A stretch of 7,931 nucleotides of DNA from Actinomycetota bacterium (GCA_018268695.1 JAFDWD010000852.1:1-7931); one strand, 5' to 3'. Counted from the first letter of the stretch, positions 1-6,790 are shown. Notes: generated by a model from the letters alone, not told the origin. A program made the numbers and translations.

Positions 1-2
1 AG

Positions 3-39
3 GATCGGAGGGGTCGCCCGCCCGGCGGGTGGGCCGATC
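3..39. repeat. Hairpin just past the helicase stop codon
   Basis: An outer inverted repeat (GATCGG at 3-8, CCGATC at 34-39) encloses an inner stem (CCCGCC at 17-22, GGCGGG at 24-29). It starts 8 nt beyond the stop of the methyltransferase-helicase gene. There is no T-run, so it is not a classical intrinsic terminator. It may end that transcript, or be a third leader hairpin for a minus-strand gene lying left of the window; the window edge prevents a decision. Stems of this size are fairly easy to find in DNA this GC-rich. Confidence 0.4.
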
Positions 40-47
40 GGCGGCGT

Positions 48-3000
48 CTATCCGACCGCCGCGAAGAGGTCGAGCTGCTCGGTCTCGACCGGCGCCTTGT
101 GCCAGTCGACCGTCGTCATGCCCTCCCGGTCGACGGAGGCGGGCCGCCGCGGGCCCGCCGCCGCGGCGAGCATCGGCGCCGCCGCCCAGGCCGCCTCGAT
201 GTCGGCCTCGGCGATCTCCTCGCCGGTCGGCCTCACCCCCTGCCTGCGCAGCTCGCGCAGGAACTCCTCGCGCGAGATCGGTTGCTCGGGCTCGTCGACC
301 AGCTGCCCGTCGAGCGCCAGGTCGGCGGCCTTCGCCTTCTGGCACAGCAGCTCCCACTTGCGCGGGTCCAGCGAGCCGAGCGTCAGCGCGACGTAGACCG
401 AGACCGGGCCGGGCGAGGTGAGCCGCCAGGCGCGGGCGATGAACTGGTCGAACATCTCGTAGGAGAAGACGAGACCGTCGGCGATCACGCAGGAGGCCGC
501 CTCGAGCGAGTGGCCGAGGCGGATCGAGGGGATGCCGCAGCAGAGCACCTGCGTCGTCCCCGTCTTGAACCGCTCGATCGCCGCCGCCCGCCTGCGCGGG
601 CTCATCGTGGAGGCGCGGCCCGAGCGCTCCTCGACGATGTGGGCGGCCCTCACGCCCTTTTCCTTCAGCCGCTCGCAGAGCCAGCGCCCGGTCTCGATCA
701 GGTCGGAGCCGATCAGCACCTTCTCGCCGGCCTCCGCGTGCTCCATCGCGACCTGGAGCACCTTCAGGTTCTTCGGCGTCCAGTTGGAGTGCTCGAAGTC
801 CTCGAGCGCCGGCTGGCGCCGAGGTCGGGGTCGGCCTCCGGCAGCGTCGTCGCGTACTCGAGCTTGGTCAGCTGTCCGAGCCCGGCGGCGAAGAGTTCGA
901 CCAGGTTGGCCTCGGTCAGCGCGTGCCCGGGGAACTTCCACTCGAAGTAGCGGCGGAAGTTGTCGGTGGAGAGCCAGAACTTGTAGAGCTCCTGCTGGGA
1001 GACCCCCATCGGCGCCGCGATCGTCCGCGTCGTCCGCGGCGGCAGCTTGCCCATGTGCTGCTTGCGGCGGCGGACCATCGCCCCGGAGAGCAGCCGCCAG
1101 AGGCGCGAGACGTTCGTGACGCGTGGGAGGACCTTGCGGTTCTTGCGCTTGCCGCCGTCCTTGTCGTCGCGGAAGTGCTCGATCACGCAGAAGTCGGCCT
1201 CGAACTTGGCCCGCCCGCCCTCGTATCCGAAGGGGAAGCGCAGGGTCGCGTTGCCGAGCGCCCACCACAGAAGCCAGAAGGCGTCGTTGACGTAGTTGGA
1301 GATCGGAGTGCCGGTCAGCAGATAGCGGTGCCGGGCCTTGAGGCCGCGGATCGCCTTCGAGCGCAGGCTGTCGTCGCCCTTGGCGAGCGTGCCCTCGTCG
1401 ACCACGATCACGCCGTCGGCGAAGGCGTGCGCGAGGTGGTGACCTGCGGTCTTCACCCGCAGCCGCTTGTGGACGTAGGCGCAGCGGTCGCAGACGTGCG
1501 CGCTCTTCTTCTGCCAGCCGGCGTCGTAGGCGGCGAGGCAGTTCGGGCAGAACTCCTCGGAGTCGACGACCGTCCGCCGCGGTCCCTCCTCGCCTTCGCG
1601 GATGATCTTCACCTCCTTCACCGGCAGCGGCTCATCCACCCGGCCGACCAGCGAGAGCACCTCGTAGTGGGTGATGTAGAGACCGGTGCCGCCGGCGCGC
1701 AGCTCGCGGGCGACGGCGCGGGCCTGGGCCGGCGTCGTGATGTGGACCGGCTCCTTCCCGTAGAAGCGCCTCACCTCCGCCATCCATTGGGGGATCAGGT
1801 CCTGCGGGCAGACGATCAGGCCCTTGCGGGCGGCGCCGCGCTCCCAGCAGGCGTGGATCAGCGTGGCGCCGCCGAGGCTCTTGCCGCCGCCCTGCTCCCA
1901 GCAGAGGAGGCCCGAGCCCTTGACCACCAGGCGCGCCAGGTCCTCGAGCTGCCAGTCCTCGGTCTCGGAGGTCTTGAACTCGAAGCCGTTGTCGGCGGCG
2001 AGGCCGCGGAGCGTCGAGCGAGCCTCCTCGACCGCCTCGGGGTAGCGGGTCCCGAGGTCACCGGGGTCGGGCAGCTCGAAATGCTCGAGCAGGTAGTCGA
2101 CGTCGGCGGCCGACTCGTCGAACGTCTCGCCGCCGACCCGGACCCGCAGCACCTTCGCCTCGTGCTCGTAGCGGCGGATCTCGACGTCGCCGTTCCGCTT
2201 GTGGTGCGGGCGTTCGGCGGTGCTGTGGGCGATCTCGCTGGAGGTCTGCAGCGGGTAGCGCTCGCCGGCCTCGAAGCCCCGCTCGAGGTCCGAGACGGTG
2301 CAGCGGATCGAGTCGAGGTCGTCGAGGAAGGCGAGCCGTTGCTGCGGGCGCACCTCATACAGCGGGCAGACCGCCCTCTCGGCCTCCTCGGTGGCGGCGG
2401 CGACGGCCTCGCGGAGCGCCGGGGCGAGCGTCAGGACCTCCTCCTCGGCGAGCTCGCAGAGCCGCCGCCACTCGCGCAGGTTGAGGGCGAAGTAGGTCGG
2501 CGGCTGGCCGTTCAGCCGCTCCACCTCGCGCAGCAGGCCGCGGGCCTGCAGGGCCAGCCGGGCGAACGGGCGGGGGCGCGCGGAGATGCGGCCCGAGCGC
2601 AGGTCGACGTCGGTGGCCTGGCGCTCGGAGGCGGCGAGGCGTCGGCGCCGGGCGATCTCGTCGCGGACGGCATGGAAGGTCTCGGTCAGCGCCGCCCGGC
2701 GCGGGTCGTAGCCGTCCTCGAGGATCCAGCCGGCGACCCGCGAGCGCTCCGCGCGGATCTCCTCCGCGAGCCCTGGCAGCTCCGCCCGGGACGCGGCGAG
2801 CCGGAGTGGCCCTCCCTCGGCCGGGGCCCCGGCCGCGGAGCGGGCGACGAAGAAGGCGATCACGCACGGCAGTTCGACGCCCTCGAAGAGGTCGGAGCAC
2901 TCGACCAGGGCGTAGACGCCCGCAGCGTCCTCGCGCGGCGCGACCTCGCGCAGGAAGCGGTCGCGCCCGGCGACGAACGCGCCGGCGCCGCGGTCGTCGA

Positions 3001-3469
3001 GGAGCGCGCCGGCCATCCGCCAGGTCGCGAGGGTCGAGTCCTGGCGGGTGCCGCCGATCTGCCACTCGAGACCGAAGGGCGGGTTGCAGGCGACGCGCGG
3101 GAACCGCGCGCCGAGCACCCGCAGGAGCGGATAGGCGGCCTGCAGGTCGCCCTGGATCGCCTCGTAGCCCTCGCCGCCGGCGTGGTCGGCGTCGATCTCG
3201 ATGCCGAACCGTGCCTCCCGCTCGACGCCGGCGAGGAGCGAGCCGTCGCCCGCGGTGGGGTCGAGGGTGGAGAGACGGCGACCGTTCACCGCCGCGATCA
3301 GCCGGGCGACCTCCGGCGGCGAGAAGAACTGCTGCAGGCCGACGACCGAGTCGCCGCGGCCCCAGGTGGACCTGAGCACCGTCCGCGAGGAGTCGAGGGC
3401 CTCGTCGGTGAGGGCTCCGGCGTCGAGGCGCCCGCGCTTGGCGGTGGGGGCGGTGTGGGTCTGGGACAT
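48..3469 (-). CDS. DNA methyltransferase-SF2 helicase fusion, frameshifted
   Basis: This encodes about 1140 residues once one missing base is restored. Residues 40-210 form a class I SAM-dependent methyltransferase-like domain: motif I DPTAGDGSLLAG (70-81), acidic EID (91-93) and the amino-methyltransferase motif NPPF (129-132). Residues 500-1030 form an SF2/SNF2-like helicase: Walker A EQGGGKS (525-531), motif II VVDEGT (689-694), motif III TGTP (719-722) and an arginine-finger motif VI QFIARAWR (1009-1016). A four-cysteine cluster (C641, C644, C660, C663) sits inside the first RecA lobe. The C-terminus has QLDLF (1132-1136), the consensus sliding-clamp-binding peptide. No nuclease motif was recognised. 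The start at 3469 has a GGAAGG site 6 nt upstream. Near 815-817 the frame breaks: residues through G884 are in one frame and those from Q886 in another, with one base missing. It may be a disabled gene or a sequence error. By family it could be a modification enzyme or a DarB-like anti-restriction protein; the substrate is unknown. Confidence 0.88.
63..77 (-). other. C-terminal sliding-clamp-binding peptide QLDLF
   Basis: The codons read QLDLF, four residues before the C-terminus (AAVG) of the methyltransferase-helicase. QL(S/D)LF is the known consensus pentapeptide by which bacterial polymerases, MutS and other proteins dock on the DnaN beta clamp, and it normally sits in a flexible tail, as here. 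The function is inferred from the motif match alone. Confidence 0.6.
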
Positions 3470-3492
3470 GGCCTTCCTTCCGGGAGGGCCCC

Positions 3493-3570
3493 GCCCTGTG
3501 CGGGGCCGATCCCGTCCCCACGCGTGCCCGCAGGGCGCGCGAACCTGGCGGGATCGACCCCGCACAGGGC
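3493..3570 (-). repeat. Long leader hairpin before the methyltransferase-helicase gene
   Basis: Arms of 22 nt at 3493-3514 and 3549-3570 pair at 21 of 22 positions. The single exception (3506 with 3557) is a C-A mismatch in plus-strand RNA but a G-U wobble in minus-strand RNA, so the fold is complete only in the transcript of the minus-strand genes. The 34-nt apical region holds a second stem of 8 pairs (3522-3529 with 3533-3540) and a 3-nt loop. The structure begins 16 nt after the zinc-ribbon stop codon and ends 23 nt before the helicase ATG, directly upstream of the Shine-Dalgarno. There is no T-run. It may set translation or mRNA stability, or attenuate read-through between the two genes. 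Confidence 0.75.
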
Positions 3571-3586
3571 CCACGCACCCCTGGCG

Positions 3587-4237
3587 CTACTCGTCGGCGT
3601 CCAGCAAGGGGCGGCCGCTGGCGACGATCTCGTCGGCGAGGAATCCGCAGACGTCGCCGCCGTTCCATTGGCCGGGTCGGTTGAGGAAGGCGGCGATGCG
3701 GTCGAGCCGCTCGCCGTCCGCGGCCCGGCCAGCGGCCAGCCCGTTCGCCTCGACCACCACGCCGGCGAGCACGTCGACGGCGAAGGCGCGGGGATCCTCA
3801 CCCTCCTCGCGGCGGAGCTTCAACTCGGAGCCGAGCAGCGCCGGACCGGCGCCGGGGTCGACCGCGAGCAGCGGATCGGGTTCGCCGATCGAGAGCGGAT
3901 AGACGTGGATCCACGCCCGCTCGCGCCGCGGCCGGATGACGGTGATGGTCTGCGCCGCGTCGAGGAGCCTGTTCAGCTCGTCGGCGTCGGCGTCGGGCTC
4001 GACCGCCCAGAGACGACCGCCGAGATCTTCCAACTCGGCGAGCGCCCTCTCGGCGTCGAACTCGAACAGCTCGTCGGGCACCGCCGCCGGCAGGCGGGAC
4101 TCGGCCTCGGCGACCGAGACGAACGCCTCATCGCGCTCGAATCGCCCGCCGCAGTTGCCGCAGCGCAGCCTCCCCGCGGGACCGTCCGCCTGCGGCCCGA
4201 CCTCCGGGCTCAGGCAGTCGGGGCATCGGAGCTCCAT
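3587..4237 (-). CDS. Zinc-ribbon protein of unknown function
   Basis: This 216-residue, acidic protein matches no family I can name. Residues 5-29 form a CxxC-17-CxxC zinc ribbon (C5, C8, C26, C29); the rest is a soluble alpha/beta-looking region rich in Leu, Glu and Asp, with no signal peptide or membrane segment. The ATG at 4237 is supported by a strong GAGGAGGT Shine-Dalgarno 5 nt away, and the zinc ribbon starts at once, so upstream starts in the frame are unlikely. It lies upstream of the methyltransferase-helicase on the same strand, separated by 117 nt that hold a long hairpin, and its own leader carries a matching hairpin. The shared arrangement suggests the two products work together, with the ribbon perhaps serving nucleic-acid or protein contact. 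That role is inference. Confidence 0.8.
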   Translation of the reverse strand: MELRCPDCLSPEVGPQADGPAGRLRCGNCGGRFERDEAFVSVAEAESRLPAAVPDELFEFDAERALAELEDLGGRLWAVEPDADADELNRLLDAAQTITVIRPRRERAWIHVYPLSIGEPDPLLAVDPGAGPALLGSELKLRREEGEDPRAFAVDVLAGVVVEANGLAAGRAADGERLDRIAAFLNRPGQWNGGDVCGFLADEIVASGRPLLDADE

Positions 4238-4242
4238 CGTGT

Positions 4243-4250
4243 ACCTCCTC
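4243..4250 (-). promoter_or_regulatory. Strong ribosome binding site of the zinc-ribbon gene
   Basis: GAGGAGGT lies 5 nt upstream of the ATG at 4237 and decides that start over further upstream codons in the same frame. It begins 9 nt after the end of the leader hairpin, so folding of that hairpin could affect ribosome access. Confidence 0.8.
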
Positions 4251-4259
4251 GTCCTTGAC

Positions 4260-4341
4260 CCCGCCGGGCGCGGGGTCGGTGGCGCCCCCGGCCGCACGCG
4301 GAGCGTGCGAGGGTCCGGGCGCCGACCCCGCGCCCGGCGGG
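4260..4341 (-). repeat. Long leader hairpin before the zinc-ribbon gene
   Basis: Arms of 20 nt at 4260-4279 and 4322-4341 are perfectly complementary. The 42-nt apical region contains a perfect 7-bp inner stem (CGCACGC at 4293-4299, GCGTGCG at 4303-4309) with a 3-nt loop. The structure ends 22 nt before the ATG at 4237, just upstream of the Shine-Dalgarno. It has the same plan as the hairpin at 3493-3570, including GCGGGGTCG in the 5' arm as read on the minus strand, so the two appear to be one element type. There is no T-run, and no gene runs into it from upstream on this strand, so a terminator role is unlikely. Confidence 0.78.
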
Positions 4342-4365
4342 AGGCCCAGTGGGCCGGGAGCGGCC

Positions 4366-4387
4366 GTTAGCCGCTATAACGGCTAAC
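4366..4387. promoter_or_regulatory. 22-bp palindromic operator over the XRE-gene promoter
   Basis: GTTAGCC and GGCTAAC are separated by 8 bp; counting the next base pair, the arms are 8 bp each. Inside it lies TATAAC (4375-4380), a good -10 hexamer for the plus-strand XRE gene that starts at 4422; no clear -35 hexamer is visible. The site sits in the divergent region between the XRE gene and the zinc-ribbon/helicase pair, so a bound repressor could control both directions. A near-copy occurs at 6791-6812. Autoregulation by the XRE protein is inferred. Confidence 0.7.
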
Positions 4388-4421
4388 CAACGGCGCCGCG
4401 GAGGGGAAGGCTGCCCCTGCC

Positions 4422-4724
4422 ATGCCTCCCCGCCGTCGCGCCCAGCCGCTCTCCCCCGACCATGCCGCCTTCGGGCTAGCGGTCGAGGAGCTCCGTCTGG
4501 AGGGCGGCCTGACCCAGGAGCAGCTCGCCGAGCGGATGGGCACGACCTTCAACCGGGTCGGCGAGCTCGAGCGCGGCGCCACCGACTCGCGGCTCAGCAC
4601 CCTGCTGCGCGTCGCGCGGGCGCTCGACCTCGAACTGGTCGACGTCGCCGGCCGGTTTCGCCAGATCCTCGAGGGGCGCGGTCGGGCCCGGGGTGGCGAG
4701 GGGCCCTCGCAGCCCGGTCCCTAG
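4422..4724 (+). CDS. XRE-family helix-turn-helix transcriptional regulator
   Basis: This 100-residue cytoplasmic DNA-binding protein consists essentially of one HTH_3 (Cro/C1-type) domain. Residues 16-69 match the family pattern: FGLAVEELRLEGGLTQEQLAERMGT, then NRVGELERG in the recognition-helix region, then STLLRVARALDLEL. A basic N-terminal PPRRR stretch and a Gly/Arg/Pro-rich tail flank it; no metabolite-binding or protease domain follows. The ATG at 4422 has a purine-rich GGAGGGGAAGG about 11 nt upstream. A 22-bp palindrome covers its probable -10, as expected for an autoregulated repressor. It is divergent from the zinc-ribbon/helicase genes and converges on the exporter operon, with overlapping stop codons. 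It resembles the small control proteins found beside modification or phage-defence genes, and may limit expression of the methyltransferase-helicase; that role is inferred. Confidence 0.88.
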   Translation: MPPRRRAQPLSPDHAAFGLAVEELRLEGGLTQEQLAERMGTTFNRVGELERGATDSRLSTLLRVARALDLELVDVAGRFRQILEGRGRARGGEGPSQPGP

Positions 4725-5143
4725 CCCGGGCCGGGCCCCGGCTCGCGGGCCTCGAGCCTCGCGACCCGGCCCGCCGGGTCGAAGCTGAGGACGTGTCGCA
4801 CCTCCTGGTGGGCGAGCGGCTTGCCGGTCGGGTCGGCGATCGACTGGAGCGCGTCGACCACGAGGAGGGTGCCGCTCGGGCGGAGCCCGCGCACCTCGAT
4901 GCGGGGTCGCAGCACGGCGAGGATCTTCCGCCAGTGACGGCGTAGCGCGTCGTGGCCGTGGAGGCGCTCCCCCGTGAAGATCGCGTCGCTCCAGCAGATG
5001 TCGGGGGCCATCAACCTCAGTGCGGCGTCGAGCCGGGAGGCGTTGAGGTGGCCGTAGACCGCCTCGACCAGAAGGGCCGGAGGCGGAGGCACCGGGACGG
5101 CGCAGGCCTCCTCCGCGAGGGCGGAGCCGGCCGTCCCGGTCAT
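4721..5143 (-). CDS. SnoaL/NTF2-fold protein, last gene of exporter operon
   Basis: The 140-residue product matches the SnoaL-like, NTF2-superfamily pattern of small cone-shaped alpha+beta proteins. It has an N-terminal helix LLVEAVYGHLNASRLDAALRLM (24-45), the typical PDICWSD turn (47-53), a GHDALRRHWRKIL helix (63-75) and closing strands with HQEVRHVLSFD (112-122). Members include polyketide cyclases, isomerases and many non-enzymatic binding proteins; no specific catalytic set can be assigned. The first 20 residues are Ala/Pro-rich and probably disordered. The ATG at 5143 overlaps the TGA of the acyl-carrier-like gene as ATGA, which supports this start and indicates coupled translation. 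Its TAG overlaps the XRE gene's stop on the other strand in CTAG. A role with the carrier-like protein and exporter is plausible but unproven. Confidence 0.83.
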   Translation of the reverse strand: MTGTAGSALAEEACAVPVPPPPALLVEAVYGHLNASRLDAALRLMAPDICWSDAIFTGERLHGHDALRRHWRKILAVLRPRIEVRGLRPSGTLLVVDALQSIADPTGKPLAHQEVRHVLSFDPAGRVARLEAREPGPGPG

Positions 5144-5415
5144 CGGCCCCGCCGGGCGAGGATCTGGTCCTCGAACAGCGCCCGGACCGTCAGCGCCTCC
5201 TGGTCGCGGGCCGAGAAGGCGCGCGGGTAGGCGCAGTCGTAGCGCTCGAAGAGCAGCACCGCGAGCATGTTGAAGGCGAGCGCGTCGAAGCCGAGGTCGG
5301 CGCCCAGCCGACTCTCCGGCGAGATGCGCGATGCCGGGATGCCGGCGATCGGCGCCAGGTCGGCGATGAACCGCCCGAGCCCCTCCTCGCCCGCCGGCGC
5401 CCCCGGCCCGTTCAC
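5140..5415 (-). CDS. Acyl-carrier-like protein lacking the phosphopantetheine serine
   Basis: This 91-residue protein has the length and helical pattern of an acyl carrier protein: helix I (residues 12-24), LGADLGFDALAFNMLAVLLF (37-56) spanning the loop and helix II, then ERYDC and a final TVRALFEDQI helix. In active carriers the helix II start reads D-S-L, and the serine bears 4'-phosphopantetheine. Here it reads D44-A45-L46 with an Ala codon (GCG at 5281-5283), one base away from the Ser codon TCG. As read, it cannot be modified at the usual place. It may be a non-catalytic relative used as a scaffold or partner, an inactivated carrier, or a sequence error. The GTG start at 5415 overlaps the exporter's TGA (GTGA), and its own TGA overlaps the next ATG. 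Confidence 0.72.
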   Translation of the reverse strand: MNGPGAPAGEEGLGRFIADLAPIAGIPASRISPESRLGADLGFDALAFNMLAVLLFERYDCAYPRAFSARDQEALTVRALFEDQILARRGR

Positions 5416-6665
5416 CGTGCCCCCGCCGATCCCGGTAACGAGGGCAGCGGTACCCCTCGCGGCGCCCGACGGCCGCGCAGCTCACGCACGCAGGGCAGAG
5501 CCGTGACCACCGCGGTCGCGACGACTACGATCGCCGCCGCCGCCCAGAGCGTCGGGCCGACGCCGACCCTTGCCTCCGCCAGCCCGGCGAGCAGGTAGCC
5601 GAGCGGCAGCATCGCGAACGACCCGAGCCAGTCGTAGGCGGCCAGGCGGGAGATCTGCTCGGCCGCGACGTTGTCCTGGAACGCCGTCTGCCAGAGGGCC
5701 TCGAAGATCGCCAGCGCGCCGCCCGCCGGGACGGCCGCGACGGCGATCGCGGTCGCCGAGGCGCCGCCCGCGAGGAGCGCCAGCGGCGCGGCCCAGCAGG
5801 CGACCAGGGCGGTGGCGAGGAGCAGCGGCCGACGGGGTCGCAGGCGCAGGGCGGCGATGCCACCGGCGAGCGCGCCGACGCCGGAGCCGGCGAGGATCAG
5901 CGCCCAGGCCCCCGCGCCCCCGAGCGAGCGCTCGGCGACGAGCGGCCCGAGGACCTCGAAGGGCCCGAAGACGAGGGCGTTCAGAGCGCCGAACTCGAGC
6001 ACCACCACCCAGAGCCAGGTGAGACGCCGGAACTCGCCCCAGCCCTCGACCAGCTCGGCGAGGAAGGAGCGGCCCTCCTCCCCGCGCGCCTCGCCGGCGC
6101 TCGACGGGATGCCCCGGAGGAGCGCCGCGCTGGCGGCGAAGGTGAAGGCGTCGAGTGCCAGCGCCCCGCCGGGATCGAGTGCCGCGATGGCGGCCCCGGC
6201 GAGGGCGAAGCCGAGCATCGTCGCGCTCGACCCGGCGAGGCCGCTGAGAGCGTTCGCGCCCTGGCGCTCGCCGGGCCCGACCAGCTCCGGCAGCAGGCCG
6301 CTCATCGCCGGGAAGAAGAAGGCCGAGCCGGCGCCGACGAGCGCCTGCGAGACGAGGAGCTGCCACCAGCCGGCGGCGCCGCAGATCAGCAGCACCGCGA
6401 TCGCCGCCTGCGCGGCGAAGCGCACCAGGTCGGCGGCGATCATCACGGTGCGGCGCTCGAGGCGGTCGGCGATCACGCCGCCCGCCAGGACCAGCACGAC
6501 GAGGCTGACGATCCGCGCGGCCAGGGCGATCGCGACCTGGAGCGCCGAGCCCCCGAGGGCGAGGATCGCGAAGGGGAGCGCGACCAGGGCGATCGAGTCC
6601 CCCGCGGTCGAGGTCCACTGCGCGGCCAGGAGCCGGCGGAACCCGGGTGTCCAGAGGGGGGTCAG
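5412..6665 (-). CDS. MFS_3-type drug/siderophore exporter
   Basis: This encodes an inner-membrane, proton-coupled exporter of the major facilitator superfamily, of the MFS_3/EntS-like type, of about 417 residues, the usual length. The N-terminus WTPGFRRLLAAQWTSTAGDSIALVALP (5-31) leading into the first membrane helix is typical of this group, and motif A GGVIADRLERR (62-72) follows helix 2. About 11-12 hydrophobic segments run to residue 405. No ATG, GTG or TTG occurs upstream of the first helix, and an in-frame TGA lies at 6672-6674. The best start is a CTG at 6665, six bases after a strong GGAGGTGA site. Alternatively, a GTG at 6675 would be in frame if the C6 run at 6656-6661 were C5. The first in-frame GTG (6497) would remove helix 1. 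It heads an operon with the carrier-like and SnoaL-like genes, and exported small molecules linked to them are a reasonable guess. Confidence 0.9.
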   Translation of the reverse strand: MTPLWTPGFRRLLAAQWTSTAGDSIALVALPFAILALGGSALQVAIALAARIVSLVVLVLAGGVIADRLERRTVMIAADLVRFAAQAAIAVLLICGAAGWWQLLVSQALVGAGSAFFFPAMSGLLPELVGPGERQGANALSGLAGSSATMLGFALAGAAIAALDPGGALALDAFTFAASAALLRGIPSSAGEARGEEGRSFLAELVEGWGEFRRLTWLWVVVLEFGALNALVFGPFEVLGPLVAERSLGGAGAWALILAGSGVGALAGGIAALRLRPRRPLLLATALVACWAAPLALLAGGASATAIAVAAVPAGGALAIFEALWQTAFQDNVAAEQISRLAAYDWLGSFAMLPLGYLLAGLAEARVGVGPTLWAAAAIVVVATAVVTALPCVRELRGRRAPRGVPLPSLPGSAGAR

Positions 6666-6671
6666 CCCCGC

Positions 6672-6679
6672 TCACCTCC
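6672..6679 (-). promoter_or_regulatory. Ribosome binding site that decides the exporter start
   Basis: GGAGGTGA on the minus strand is a near-complete anti-16S match. It lies 6 nt upstream of a CTG codon at 6665, and the in-frame TGA stop is part of the site itself. This spacing favours CTG over the GTG at 6675, which falls within the site and would also require a frameshift. Confidence 0.65.
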
Positions 6680-6790
6680 CCGACGACGGTGCGTTGCCGC
6701 CCGGCCGTCGCGGCCCGTCGGGCGGGCGAAGTCGTCGGCGGCGCGACCCGTAAGCGCCACCGAAGGGCGCCCGGACATCCATAGACGTTC

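Noticed and set aside
99..950. A plus-strand open frame of 283 codons
   Set aside because: Antisense shadow of the helicase C-terminal part, low-complexity Arg/Leu/Gly composition, no recognisable motif.
923..4258. A 1111-codon open frame on the plus strand
   Set aside because: It is antisense to the zinc-ribbon and helicase genes, has monotonous Ala/Arg/Gly/Leu composition and no domains, and crosses both leader hairpins. GC-rich DNA commonly leaves such frames open.
5482..6675. A minus-strand frame of 397 codons starting at a GTG with good position
   Set aside because: It is the shifted frame of the exporter: Arg/Gly/Pro-rich and with no membrane helices, whereas the frame used has clear MFS motifs. 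Only its first few codons could matter, if the C6 run is an error.
5671..6753. A plus-strand frame of 360 codons opposite the exporter
   Set aside because: Ser/Ala/Arg-rich antisense shadow without domains; it also runs across the operator at the exporter's upstream side without a sensible start.
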